DNA of 64,000 bases. Origin: Celoporthe dispersa. Its lineage: Eukaryota; Ascomycota; Sordariomycetes; Diaporthales; Cryphonectriaceae. The notes under the pieces are model-generated. The model ran no database searches. It had not been told where the DNA came from and saw only the letters and a program-made list of their open reading frames with translations. Positions 10,539 to 21,560 of the stretch are shown in pieces (positions within the stretch are counted from its first letter, which is position 1; every line of letters begins with the position of its first letter). The stretch lies in assembly GCA_016584495.1 (NCBI GenBank), contig WAID01000007.1, positions 2,590,001-2,654,000 on the forward strand. The letters are read 5' to 3'. A program made the position numbers and the translations under genes.

Positions 10539-12635
10539 TCATAGGATATGCTCCTTGACAAATCCAACCACCCTCTGGATAAGATCCTCCAAGTGCCTCG
10601 TCTCCTGAATGAAGTGACCCTCCCGCGGATACGTGACAAACCGAAAAGCCAGCCCGGCCTCCTCCATCGCCCTCCTGAACCCCCAGGCCTGCGTGACCGG
10701 CACCCTGGGGTCCTCCTCACCATGCACCATCAACACGGGCGGGATCCTGTCCTTGTCCTCCGCCGCCCTCCTAAACTCCCACAGCGCGCTCCCCTGCCGC
10801 GTCCTGACGTCCTCCTTGTCCAGCCTCCAGAGACACCCCGCCTGCTCCGCCTGCGTGTAGCCAATGTCCGACGTCAAGACCATACTATCCCAGTCCGCAA
10901 CCCCGGCCCCGGGCACCGCACACCGCCACCGCCACCCCAACCCGTGGTGGGCCCCGCCGCCGCGCACTGCCGACAGGTACGACAGGTACCCGCCCTGCGA
11001 CCAGCCACCCACGGCAAGCCTGTCTGGGTCAGCCAGGCCGAGGGCTATGGCGTGCTGGGTGAGGGCTGCTATGTCGGGCTCGTCGGTGGTGCCGTAGTAG
11101 GCGCCTGGGCCAGCGGCTGCGTAGCTTGCGTAGCGCTGGCCCCGGCCGGAGCTGCCGCGGTAGTCTGTGATCAGGACGGCGATGCCTGACGAGAGGAGGA
11201 GGGGGCCGTAGAAGATTAGGGGGTCCAGGGCGTCGGCGGTGTTGGTTAGACGGTAGTAAGGGCCTCCGTGGATGGAGACGTAGGTTGGGAAGGGGGCCTT
11301 CGGAGGAGTGGCGGCGGTGGTGGCTGCTGGGGTGAGGTAGAGGCCCGAGATGGTCTCTCTGCCGTCGAGGGTTGGACAGGTGATGATGGTGGCGTCTTTG
11401 GCAAGGGCAGGGGGTTTGAGGGAGCCGCCGTGGTCAGAGAGCTGGGTGGACAGGGCGGCGGTTCTTGTGTCCACGGTGAAGACCTCTGTGGGGTGGTTGA
11501 TATCGCCTGTTGCTACGACCATGAGGATCTCTCCACCAGGGCCACCTGGAGAAGTGACGGCGTCGTAGCTGAGGATCATCTTGTTCTGGGTAAAGAGGAT
11601 CGTGCCATCCAGAAGCTGCACCTGGTCCGCCATGCCGTGCTGGACGTACACCAGCACTTGGTTCCCAACCCTCCGAAGGCCAGGCAGGGCGCAGTTTTCG
11701 TCCCCAAAGGCCACCCTGCTGTATCTCGGCTCGTCTTCTGCTGTCCCGCTTCCCGAGGAGAAGTCGACCGCGTACACTGCCAGGCCAGTCGACGAGATCT
11801 CGGGCACGTTATATGTGAGGAAATACAGCGTCGTCCCGCACCAGACGAGATCGTACAGCTTCCGAGGCAGGTGGACAGACCTCTCTCCTTCTCTCTGCAG
11901 CCCCCTCGCGCCGCCAAGCCTGAACGTCGTGATGTCGCAGCCGTGCAGGAACTCGCTCTCGATGTGAGCCGACCTTCCCGTCACGACAGCCACCGCCTCC
12001 TCAGTGCCGGCCCCGCCGCCGCCGCCGCCCAGCGCAAAGTCGACAACCTCTACCTTCCTGTCGAACACAGTCTCCACAGAGCCCGTCTCGACATCGACGC
12101 GGTACAGGTGCGAGAACCGCCGTTGCTCCCTCTCCTCCTCCTCGCCCCAGACCTGCGCGTCGTCCCCTGCCTCCTCGCGCGCCCTGGCCGCGGCGGTCTT
12201 GGCGGGCCGTGCGATGAAGAAGATGTGTTTCCCATCCGAAGTAAAGCGGTACTTGGAGATGTCCTGCTCGCTGTCGGCCGGCGTGATGGCCCTGGGAGGC
12301 TGTTCCTCCTTGCCACCGTCCTCGCGGCTGGCATCAGACGACGACAACAGGTAGATGGCACAGCTCTTGCCACGTATGCCCCTGTCTGAGAGGAACGCCG
12401 TGTTCTGGCCGTCTGGTGCCCACTGCGGGTCACGGTCGTTAAAGTCGCCGCTCGTCAGCCTTCGCGAGGATTTTTCTGACCTGGTATCTGCGAGCCAGAG
12501 GGATCTGCTGTGGTGGGAGTCCTTGGGCTTGTGGTCCCATTTGGTCCTGACTGTGTAGGTGACTTGTTGGCCGTCGGGGGAGAGGCTTAGTTGGTCAGGG
12601 ACTTTGAGGGCTAGAAGTTGTTTGATCAGGTCCAT
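10539..12635 (-). CDS. S9-family serine peptidase (prolyl oligopeptidase/acylaminoacyl-peptidase type)
   Basis: Hydrolyses short peptides or N-acylated peptides. It is an uninterrupted 698-residue frame. The N-terminal part (about 1-430) has repeated propeller-blade signatures (LSLSPDGQQVTY, DPQWAPDGQNTAFLSD, YRFTSDGKHIFFIA). The C-terminal alpha/beta-hydrolase part begins near residue 440. The nucleophile elbow GGWSQGGY puts the catalytic Ser at 546; HGEEDPRVP gives Asp642 and REGHFIQET gives His674, so the triad is complete and in the family order. An oxyanion-type HGGP motif also precedes the elbow. There is no signal peptide or transmembrane segment, so it is probably cytosolic, unlike secreted dipeptidyl-peptidase V. 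A Gly-rich insertion around residue 210 is probably a propeller loop. Large antisense ORFs across it are shadows of GC-rich codon use. Confidence 0.92.
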   Translation of the reverse strand: MDLIKQLLALKVPDQLSLSPDGQQVTYTVRTKWDHKPKDSHHSRSLWLADTRSEKSSRRLTSGDFNDRDPQWAPDGQNTAFLSDRGIRGKSCAIYLLSSSDASREDGGKEEQPPRAITPADSEQDISKYRFTSDGKHIFFIARPAKTAAARAREEAGDDAQVWGEEEEREQRRFSHLYRVDVETGSVETVFDRKVEVVDFALGGGGGGAGTEEAVAVVTGRSAHIESEFLHGCDITTFRLGGARGLQREGERSVHLPRKLYDLVWCGTTLYFLTYNVPEISSTGLAVYAVDFSSGSGTAEDEPRYSRVAFGDENCALPGLRRVGNQVLVYVQHGMADQVQLLDGTILFTQNKMILSYDAVTSPGGPGGEILMVVATGDINHPTEVFTVDTRTAALSTQLSDHGGSLKPPALAKDATIITCPTLDGRETISGLYLTPAATTAATPPKAPFPTYVSIHGGPYYRLTNTADALDPLIFYGPLLLSSGIAVLITDYRGSSGRGQRYASYAAAGPGAYYGTTDEPDIAALTQHAIALGLADPDRLAVGGWSQGGYLSYLSAVRGGGAHHGLGWRWRCAVPGAGVADWDSMVLTSDIGYTQAEQAGCLWRLDKEDVRTRQGSALWEFRRAAEDKDRIPPVLMVHGEEDPRVPVTQAWGFRRAMEEAGLAFRFVTYPREGHFIQETRHLEDLIQRVVGFVKEHIL

Positions 12636-13294
12636 GGTGCTGTATTTGTTGTGGTGAAGTCGAAGATGTTGTGTTACTACACACTGGTTCTGTTGAGGTT
12701 GGTCCTGGGTTTTGAGGAGTTATCTGTGATGGTTATTGTCAATGAGAGAAAAAGATGATTGAAACCCTTCATTTATACGGCAATTATTGCGTCCCCAATT
12801 CGGTCAGATGATTGTATTTCGACTATTGTAGTAAGTATAATAATTAAGCGCTGACGCATGCACATCATAGTCACACTTGCGTCTGCCTTTGCGCATCAAT
12901 CCTGGGTTGCGTGGATGCTGACGATCGCCGTGCAGAGGCGGCGGCGGAAATATGATGCGTCTGACAGGCAATATCTCGTAGCCTTCTCTGCCCAACACCT
13001 GTTTAGTTGTTCAATTACCTGCTCTGACGTCGGCTATATGCGCGTCGACTGCTCGTATAATTCTTCCTGCCCTGACCGCACACGCTGCATTACGTGTCTC
13101 AATCTCTGCTCATGGTGGCTGCCATGAGGTGTTGTGAGGACTGAGACGGACGGGAGAACGTCTTCTGGCCACCTGATGTACCTCTTTTGGCTTTCTCTCG
13201 TGGCAGCTCCGTAAGAAATGTCAATAGGCTGTGCCACAAGTTAGATGAGGCGTGAGGACGGACCAGGACACACCCCGTACTTACGTGACAGCAT
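12636..13294. other. 5' flank of the peptidase gene
   Basis: Promoter side of the peptidase and 3' side of the MFS gene. AT-richer around 12725-12850. No supported gene and no clear regulatory motif found. Confidence 0.45.
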
Positions 13295-15014
13295 TCAGCC
13301 TCGCCCTCTTCCCTTGATGAGGAACCCAGGCTTCCCGCCCAGCCAGACAAGACAGAGCAAAGCCGTCCCCAGACTTATCCCCGCAAGCACGACGTTCATA
13401 TCCCCATACCCCAACCTCTGCTTCAGCTCCCCCGCCAGCGCAGGACCAACCGTCAGCCCGAGGCTGAAAACCATCGAGTTCAGCCCGTACAGCTGCGTGT
13501 ACGGTGCCTGGCCCTCAAAAAAATCTGGGTTGGCCTCGTAGTACCTCTGGATCACAACCCCGCTCTCCACGATGGACGGGGCGCCGATGGCCGCCAGCCC
13601 GACCCCGCAGAGGGCCAGCAGGCCGCCGTACAGCAGGACCTGCTGCTGCTGCTGCTGCTGCTCGCCGCCGCCGCCGTCACTGTGCTCCTCTATGCGGTGA
13701 GGGAGCCGCAGCAGCACAAGCACGGGAACGCGAAAGGTATACCCCAACACCGCGCCGGGCTTGGTACCGTACCGATCAACAAACCAGCCCGCCAGGGGCC
13801 CAGCGATGAGATCACAGGCGCCGAGGGGCAAGAAGAGTAAGCCTGCGCGGAGGGGGTCGAGGCTGAAGAGCTCCTGGGCGGTGGTGGGCACGGTGGCGTC
13901 GAAGCTGCCGAGGAGGAGGGCCTGGACGAGGGCGACGAGGAGGGCGACGAGGAGGCGGGGGGAGGCGAGGCAGGGGAGGATGGTGAGCTTGCGGGCGAGG
14001 GCGGGTTGGTCTCTGGAGAGCTTGAAGTCCTCCTGCTCGCGGTTCCTGTTGCCGAGTAATAGTGGTTGTTCCTCGTCGCCGCCGCCGCCGCCGTCATCCT
14101 CGTCCTCGTCATCTGCCGCCTGGTCGTCTGCTTGGCGTTGACGCTCCGCCTCACCCCCGTCTCCGTCCTCCTGCGTCCCGTGTGAGGCATTGCTGTGATA
14201 CCGCCTCGCGACCTTGTCCTCGATAACGAGGGCCCGCATGATCAGGTCGCCCACCAGCACGGCGAGGCCCAGGCCAAGGACGCCTTTGATGCCCGTCTTG
14301 GCGTACAGAACCCCGCCGAGCAGTGGTGCCATGAAGCTGCCGACCGAGATGAAGCTGAAGATCTGTCTCTTGGGCGTCAGCTTTGCCACACTTTTTTCAC
14401 CCGTTTCTAGACCATATCGTCACCATTACCATCACCATAACCGCCGCCGCCGCCGCCGTCGTCAGGAAGAGAGAGAGAGAGAGAGAGAGAGATCCTACCG
14501 AACCAATGGTTTTGCCCAGGTTCTCAGGCCCGACAGCTTCCAGACACATCGCCAGGCCAATAGTCCACACAAACCCCGCGCTCACGCCCTGCAGAATCCT
14601 AGCCACGACGAGCGTGGCCATATCCGCGCCCGCAAAGAACAACAAGGTCGAAAGGACAAGAATCACCAGCCCAGCCATGAAGGGCGCCTGGCGCGTGGAC
14701 GTCTGGTCGGCAATGTAGCCCGCGGCAGGGCTGAAGAGCACCGAGGCCCCGGCGTAGGCGACGAGGAGACCATCGACGTGGGACTGGACTTGGTTCTCTG
14801 GGATACCGAGGCGGTCCCGGAGCATGTAGGGGAGGATGGGGATGACGAGGCCGTAGAGGAAGAGGTCGGTGAAGAGGCCGACGGCTACGGTGGCTATGAT
14901 GAAGAGGGTGTTGCTCCTCCAGCGGAGGCCGGCCGGGGGAATGGTGTAGTCGTCGCTGCTGCTGATCTGTAGTGTGGCCCCGATCTTGCGGAGGAATTTG
15001 GAAGTCATGATCAT
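13295..15014 (-). CDS. MFS transporter, DHA1/vesicular-amine-transporter-like
   Basis: Probably a drug or metabolite:proton antiporter of the major facilitator superfamily in the plasma or vacuolar membrane. Exons are 15014-14499 and 14362-13295, joined across a 136-nt intron (donor GTAGGA, acceptor AGACAG, phase 0) to give 527 residues. Translating across the junction restores LGKTIGS-IFSFISVGSFMAP, the expected TM5 region with an antiporter motif-C-like GSFMAPLLGG. About twelve hydrophobic segments can be counted. The TM2-TM3 loop has GYIADQTSTRQAP, a degenerate motif A. The central cytosolic loop is long and very acidic (runs of Asp, Glu and Gly, about residues 205-270). A seven-Gln run encoded by a CTG-type repeat lies between later TM segments. 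The start may be Met1 (15014) or Met3. The intron starts almost directly with a (TC)12 tract. Confidence 0.88.
13640..13662. repeat. CTG/CAG trinucleotide repeat (poly-Gln)
   Basis: About seven units, read on the minus strand as Gln codons inside the MFS transporter, in a loop between membrane segments. Confidence 0.9.
14469..14492. repeat. (GA)12 microsatellite in the MFS intron
   Basis: Twelve GA units on the plus strand. On the coding strand this is a TC tract beginning 6 nt into the transporter intron. Confidence 0.95.
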
Positions 15015-17795
15015 TGTTTGTTCACAATATGTGGCGCGTGTGGCCTGCTGCTGCTGCTGCGTTAAGGTAGGTCAAGAAGCAGGCAGAGAGAGAGACTCGT
15101 ACATGAATGGATACTTTTCATGAGAGGCTATCGACAGTTCTCTCCTTCTTCTATGTCTTCATCTTCCATCGCTCATCAAAGCCCGCGGTCATAGTCTTTT
15201 TCGTTGCATGTTCAACCAAGACTTGACTGCTCAAGAAGACGCGCTGACGTCGTTGATCTCGGATCATATCTAGAACAGGTCTCAGGCTTGTGTAACCAAC
15301 AACGCCTCCAAGTCGATTCTGACTGAGAGTCCCAGCTAAGCCAGCACAAGGGCACTCACTAAGTATCTACCACTGGAGTTTTACAAAAAAAAACACCAAA
15401 ACACCAAAAAACCATAAAGGTTGACATATTTCTTACATGCAGAGGTGAATGAATCCGTGAACAAGTTTGACGCTGATCACGGCTGAGCCTGGTCATGAGC
15501 TGGATTAACTCGAGCCTCCGCATCTTATTTTTTTCCTTTCTTTTTCTTTCTCTCCTCTTCTTTCTCTCTCGTACGCCTTTCGATGGGACTTGTCACTCAT
15601 TCATCTCCTGCAGTGCTGATGAACTTGGAGTCTCCCTCCGAGCATAGAGCACAGTAATGACTGCATAGTAGATGCCGTGGATGCTATGTGGACAGGGCAG
15701 GGGATACTGGCATAGTCCCTGGTCGGAGACAGGCTCTCGCATAATTGACTTTTCAGTGACAGATTCTCTGGATCATCATGAATCCGGCATGAACGTCGAT
15801 CAAGGGTCCAAAGGTGTCTCAGTCGACGTGACATGCTTTGGCCCATTGCCCTTCACTTTTTGTATGTACTATGTACAGCAGGATGCCCCATAGTAGTGGT
15901 ATCGTGACGTGAGAGCATGGCCTATTGCCTCGATACGTACAAAGGGGGAGCGGGAGAGAGAGAGAGAGGGATTGACAACCTTGGACCATTCGAAAGCGCT
16001 AGGTAGGGGAACAAGAGATCTGCACGCTGATGGTGATCGCTTCTGCCAAAATGGTATGGACGAGCCGGCGCTGGGAGATGAAAGATACTACGCTGTACAA
16101 GTCGAAATCACGAATTGGGAAGATGGCGAGGGCGGAGGGGGGGCCAAAGCGCTGTTCCTGACGCTAGACCAACCTGAGAGAGGGACAAGATCTCTGGCTT
16201 GGCGCTAAGGGTCCTCTGCAACCTGGTCTTGTCCACTGGAAGTCCAGGCCAGTCCAGCACGGGCAGGGGGCCCGATCTCTTTTTTCTTCTTCGTCTGAAC
16301 TTCTTCTGCCGGAAAACAAGGCCTTGCATTAAGGAAACCAAAAAAATTAAAAAGATTAAAGACAAGCAGCACCCCTGAACACGTTCACACCCTCACCTCC
16401 AGGTGTACGTTTCTACGGTCGCACGCCTAAACGAAACAGTTCCTGCTCGGTGCTGACAGCTGGCCGCTCGCTCACGTCGACAACCAGAAGAGCGCGCCGA
16501 GGACTCGTGGCCCTACCAGCATCCTTCATGGATGGGATCTTCGTATCTCTGGGCGGGAGGGCATCATTTTGGGTCAATTTCCGATCCAGCTGGGGAAGTG
16601 GGGTGACTGGATCTGTTTAATCTCTCCGGCCAAATCCCAGTGGACCGACCCTTTTCAGGATGGGCGGCTCTGCTCTATTCTGGACACAATCCTGGGATCA
16701 CCAGCTCTTATCCTGAAGGGCGACGACGACGGCGAACTATAGCACGCATCGTTAAAGGGGGGATCATCTCGGGAGACGAGAACTGACAGCCTGTCGGTAG
16801 CCCCCCACCACCATCAAGCAGCAAATTTCTAGCTGCCCCGGGGTGGACGAGTCTGCAAGGCACGCGCTGGCGATTGGCCCCGAAGAATCGTCCCTTGCAG
16901 GTGCGCGATGAAACTCTCGGGTCCAATCACGACCAAGTTCCTGAGAACGACAGCCCGCCGTCCCTAGCCGCGCCCGCAGGTGCTGTGAGGTGATGGTGGT
17001 GGACGGCACACACCATCCCGCTTCTGCAAGAAAAAGGGAACGCTGGCGGGTCTTTGACGATACCCAGCCGCCCAGGGCCTTGCTGGAGTAGTGAACGAAC
17101 CCCCTTCCCCCCACACAGCCATTAGACGTTGAAAGCCTTTTGTGTTGTTCTGCAATGGTGCAGCCGCCTTCCTCAATCTGGGCCAGGAGCGATTCGCTCT
17201 GTGGGCGCACCCCTGAAGAAACGACAAGAACCCAATCATCTCCGCGGTGGCCCCTGAACCAGGGGGTTGGCCCCTGTGTGGCCACAGGGGACTTGGGGAC
17301 CCTATGTATGTACTATGGTATAGTAAGGATTACCCACCCACGCACCACCGCGCTACCATGGTAGAGCACCCCACCCTGCCCACCCAAGCCCACCAACAAT
17401 GGCCCATGCCGCCCCTTTCGAGTGCTGGTTCTTACGGGGCCCCTGTTGCCCCAAGTCGGCCCAGAATCCTCCTGCTCGATTCCTTGCGCCCGTCTTGTCT
17501 ATATTCCCCTCTCACTGTTGCATTTTTCCCAGAGTCGGGTGTGCTGTGGCTCGGTCGTGTTTTCTGATTTTTGATATATCGACTCCGCTCTCTCTTTCTC
17601 GCCCACAGTCTCTCTCTTTATCTGCTTGTTTATACGAGGTTCCTGCCTTTTCTGGAGCCCTCTATCGCCAAGGATCGACAAGAGACGGACCATGTCTGGT
17701 TGATGTCTGGTCGAGTGTCGCCAACGGGCCAATCGAACCGAGACAAGTCCCTCCCCCTCCCTTTATCCCACGACCAGAACCAGGCACACACCAAC
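15015..17795. other. 2.8-kb divergent intergenic region
   Basis: Lies between the MFS gene (-) and the coiled-coil protein gene (+), so it holds two promoters. It contains CT-rich tracts near 15530-15590 and 17575-17620, GA repeats near 15951-15970, and two GC-rich hairpins with stress-element cores at 17251-17290. ORFs such as 16764-17285 (-) lack domains. Confidence 0.5.
17251..17290. promoter_or_regulatory. paired hairpins carrying four CCCCT/AGGGG cores
   Basis: Two adjacent inverted repeats: CCCCTG-AAC-CAGGGG at 17251-17265 and CCCCTGTG-TGGC-CACAGGGG at 17271-17290. Each arm carries the stress-response-element core (CCCCT or AGGGG) recognised in yeast by Msn2/Msn4-type zinc fingers. The pair is about 500 bp upstream of the start codon at 17796. 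The structure is seen directly; the regulatory role is inferred. Confidence 0.4.
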
Positions 17796-19182
17796 ATGTC
17801 ACAGGCTCTGGTGGCCGGGCCTGTTCCATCGGAACTGGACCTGCACCAGGACTATGCTGAGGATGATGTCCTGGACGCATACGACCACTACGGATTCGAC
17901 CAGGTCTCCGAGGGCTCCCCAGCTGCCGCGCAGACACCTGACACACTAGGTGCTTCACCTCTCGGTCCCTCCTCATCTGGCCCTGCTGCTGCTGCTCACC
18001 ACCTCCACCACCAACAGCACCACGACCACTACAACCAGCACCAAGAGGAGGACCACCACCACCACCACGACGAGTCGCAGTTTCCATCTGGTCTCATCCT
18101 CGCTCACGACGGCCACCAGGACGACCAAGACATCCAGGGACAAGGGCACGGGCAGCCACCGCACCAGCAGCAGCAGCCCACCACCCCCTTCCGTCCCGAC
18201 TCGGTCTCCGCCCATACTGTCCTGCCGCCCCGTCCTCTGCCAGAGTCTCTACACAGCCCGAGGAGCACCAGATCCCATAGCCTAGCGGCTTCTCTTGCTT
18301 CCTTGGGCAGCCAGTCTCCGATCCGGAGAAAGCCACTCAGCCCAACCGCCTCGCCGCTGGCTGTCCGCTTCTCGTCTACTGCTGCTGCTGGGTCCTCATC
18401 CCGCATGCCGCACGACCTGGAACCGCCTGACTCAGGCTATTACTCTCTCAACAGTCCTGACTTATACGCGCTGGCCCCCAAGGAGCAGGCCCAGGGTCCG
18501 ATTGCTGAGGCCACACTGCCCACCCCTCTCGAGGAGGAGCAGTCCGACTACGAGTATGTTGAAACCTGATATCTCCCGCGTGCTACCCACAAGGGAAAGC
18601 AAGAGAGAAAGATTAAATTTTTAAGCTTTTTTCTCTTCTTCTTCTCCTCCGTCATGCTAACCTGGGAATGTTCTCGTTTTAAAACAACAGCCTTGATTAC
18701 AATTGGCCGTCGCCCCCCAGCGGGCCTGCTAGGGCTTCTCAGCTGGAGACACGAAACGACATTCCTGACGCCGACCCTGCTTATCCTCAAACAGGCGTCG
18801 GTCTTGGACCACACGGGCCCTCTTTGACAGCAGCACCAGCTCACGTCACCGACCAGGCCGTTCCGGACTCCGACCACGTTGTCGCGGAAGCACCCGAGCC
18901 AGTCGCTGCCAATAGTCCTGATACTAGTAGCAGTAATATGTCTTTGTCTGGTCGAAGGTCCATCCCTCAACAGCTAGATCTCGACCACCCAAGCTCAGAC
19001 GTCCAACAGGCTGCCTCCACCCTCAGCCGCCCTCCAGACAGTGCTTCCAGCCTCAACAAGCCTCTGCCGAGATCACCACCCATCTCGCCAGCAGCAAAAT
19101 CCCCCACCGGCTCGTCCAAGATCAGCAGCTTCTTCGGCTGGGGCCAACCATCTCCCGCCGTCACCGACCAGCCCCCCAACAA

Positions 19183-19216
<34 letters not shown>

Positions 19217-21560
19217 GAGGACTACCCCCCATCCCGTCGCCTACGTCACCGAGGAGGAAAGAATCTCTCCCCGATGAATCTCCGGAGACGAAAGGAAAAC
19301 CCCTCCCAATACAGCCAAACACGCACAAGGGCAGCGCCCTTGGCTATATCGAGACATACTTCCCCACCCCGCCGAATTCCTACCCAGCAGCCGCCATCAT
19401 CGAGATCGAGGAGATGGAGGACGAGCTGAAGGCCATCAGCGCCGAATTGGCCTCGTCCATTCGGCGCGAGATGGATCTAGAAGACCTCGTGGAGAGGTTA
19501 CAGGCCGAAGTCGCCCAGGCACCTGGGAAGAGGACCAGTGATTACTTCTCAGACTCGGGCTACAGCAAGTCCAGCGACAGCGAGCAGACGTCAAAGGAGG
19601 AGATCGCGCAGATCCAGCGGAGGGCCGAGCAGGACAGGGCACAGCTGCGGTTGGAGCTGACCAGCAAGCTCCAGGAGGAGCGCGGCCGCCGGGGCGTGCT
19701 CGACCAGCAGATCAAGGAGCTCGCCGAGAAGGCGTCCCAGGCCGACACGGCCCAGATGACCAGCAAGGACGCCGACGCCAGGGTTAAGGAGCTGGAGAAG
19801 ACCTGCGAGGACCTCCGCCGCCGGCTGTCTGAGGAGAAGCAGGTCAAGGACAACTTCGAGGACCTGCTCTCTGCGCTCAAGGGCGAACTGAAGAGCGCCT
19901 CCCTGGAGCGCGACAACCTGAGGGATGAGGTCGTCCCCCAGCTCAAGGCCCGCGTCGAGGGCCTCGAGGCGCAGCAGGCCGACAGCGAGAAGCTGGTATA
20001 CGAGACGGCAAAGATGCAGCAGGAGCTCCAGGCGCTCCGCGACACCAAGACAAAGCACGACTCGCTCGCGCGGCTCAGGTCGAGCTCGATCACCGGGCAG
20101 TCTTTCAAGCTCGGGCGCCCACCGTCTGGGATACACACGGTCGGCCTGAGCAGATCAAACACCGTCAAGAGCGGGCACGTCGAGTCCAGAGAGGCCTCTC
20201 CGAGCGCCTCAAGGACGTGGAGGCCCAGCGTGACGCCCTGCACACCGCGCTGAAGAACCTTCTCGACCGACAGGACTTCCAGAACCGAGAAAATGAGAAG
20301 AAGATCAAGAACCTCGAGGTCGAGCGCGACCGCCTCCTCTCCGCCTCGCCACGGAAGGCCAGCTTCGAGAGGGAGGTCTCAACCCTGCGCGAGGAAATCA
20401 GCGTGCTGCGCCGCCGGGCCGAAGAGGCCATCGAGCAGAAGTGGCAGGTCGAGAAGGGCCTGATAGGGCTGAAGAGCGACCTCGACCGCGCCGAGGAGGA
20501 AATCACCTCGTTGAGGGCCCTCCTGAGCGAGAAGGACATCCTCATCCCGGACTCATTCTCGCGCTACAGCAGCGGCTCAGCGACCGACAAACCCGGCGTG
20601 GCTGTTACCTCGTCGTCGCTCGAGAAGGCCTACAAGGACCTGCAAACGTCGTATATGGAGGCGCTTGATGGCATCAAGAATCTGGACATCGGCGGCACTA
20701 GCGCGTCGCAAGACGAGAGGACCAAGCTTGCCATGCAACGGCTTGAGCAGTCGCTCTCCGCGGTCGTCCTCGAGCGCGACGAGGCTCGCCTCGAGGCAGC
20801 CGCTATGCAGGACCAGGTCGCCAGCCTCCAGGAGGCCGAGAAGGCACATCTCCAGGGCGAGGGCGACCTGGCAGACCAGCTCCGGGACTCGGCGAACCGG
20901 GTCGAGGAGCTCACGCAGCAGGTCCGCGCGCAGCTGGCCATCAATGCGTCCCTCCGCAGCCGCCTCACCGACACGCTTGCGAGGGGTGAGGCCACCCAGA
21001 AGGCCAACAAGGACCGCCTCGCTAGCATGCAGAACCGCATGAGGGTGCTCGAGGAGCAGGTCGTCGCGGCGCAGACCGCTGCCGAGGAGCGGGTCAACCG
21101 CCACGAGGAGGAGCTGTCCTCGCTGCGGGAGGCAAACAACGGCAACCTGCACCGCCGGAGTGACACCACCAACGGACTGCGGTCGCCGCGCCTGTTCCCC
21201 CCGAAGTCGCCCATGTCGCCGCTCCTGTCGCCCAACTCGGGTGGAAGGTTCCCCCGTATGCTCAGCTCGCACTCGAGGAAGAGCTCCCGGGCCCGCCCAC
21301 CCACGGCGGAGCAGGATGAGGAAGACGACAAGCAGGTCGACGCCCTGAGGGACCGCATCGCCGAGCTCGAGAAGGCCCTCGTCACGGCTGACTTCGAGAT
21401 GCAGGAGGTCGTGAGTAGGATGAACACGGCCCAGATCGATGTCATGACCCTCCAGGAGGAGCGCGACACGGCCGCGCGCGAGACCAAGAAGCTCCAGAAG
21501 CAGCTCGAGGCCGAGAGGGTCAGGGCCTTCCAGGAGCGCTTCAACACCATCACGAGTTAA
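17796..21560 (+). CDS. large disordered plus coiled-coil fungal protein (DUF7603-like), frame broken twice
   Basis: I know this layout from uncharacterised Pezizomycotina proteins; the DUF7603 label is from memory and tentative. Exon 1 is 17796-18553 (start context CCAACATGTC) and exon 2 begins at 18691 after a 137-nt intron (GTATGT..ACAACAG) that restores QSDYDLDYNWP. The N-terminal 550 residues are low complexity, with His/Gln runs, Ser/Pro-rich stretches and a KISSFFGWG patch. The rest is long heptad-rich coiled coil (IKELAEKASQ, LEVERDRLLSASPRKASFER, and so on) to the stop at 21560, roughly 1,200 residues. The frame changes twice: inside or beside the AGC repeat at 19187-19213, and near 20194, where REALSERLKDVEAQ is recovered by one added C. 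A phase-consistent 56-nt intron (19160-19215) could also explain the first break. It is probably a cytoskeletal or septal scaffold type, but the function is unknown. Confidence 0.75.
19187..19213. repeat. (AGC)9 trinucleotide repeat
   Basis: Reads as poly-Ser in the upstream frame and poly-Gln in the frame that is used downstream. It therefore marks the place of the first frame break of the coiled-coil gene. Confidence 0.95.

Noticed and set aside
11268..12389. 373-codon plus-strand ORF
   Set aside because: Exactly antisense to the S9 peptidase. Open only because of GC-rich third positions on the other strand.
2935..15014. secondary-metabolite cluster (methyltransferase, transporter, peptidase together)
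   Set aside because: No backbone synthase, P450 or pathway regulator between them, and the genes are widely spaced and on mixed strands.
16764..17285. 173-codon minus-strand ORF
   Set aside because: Overlaps a second minus-strand ORF in another frame and the hairpin elements. No domain.
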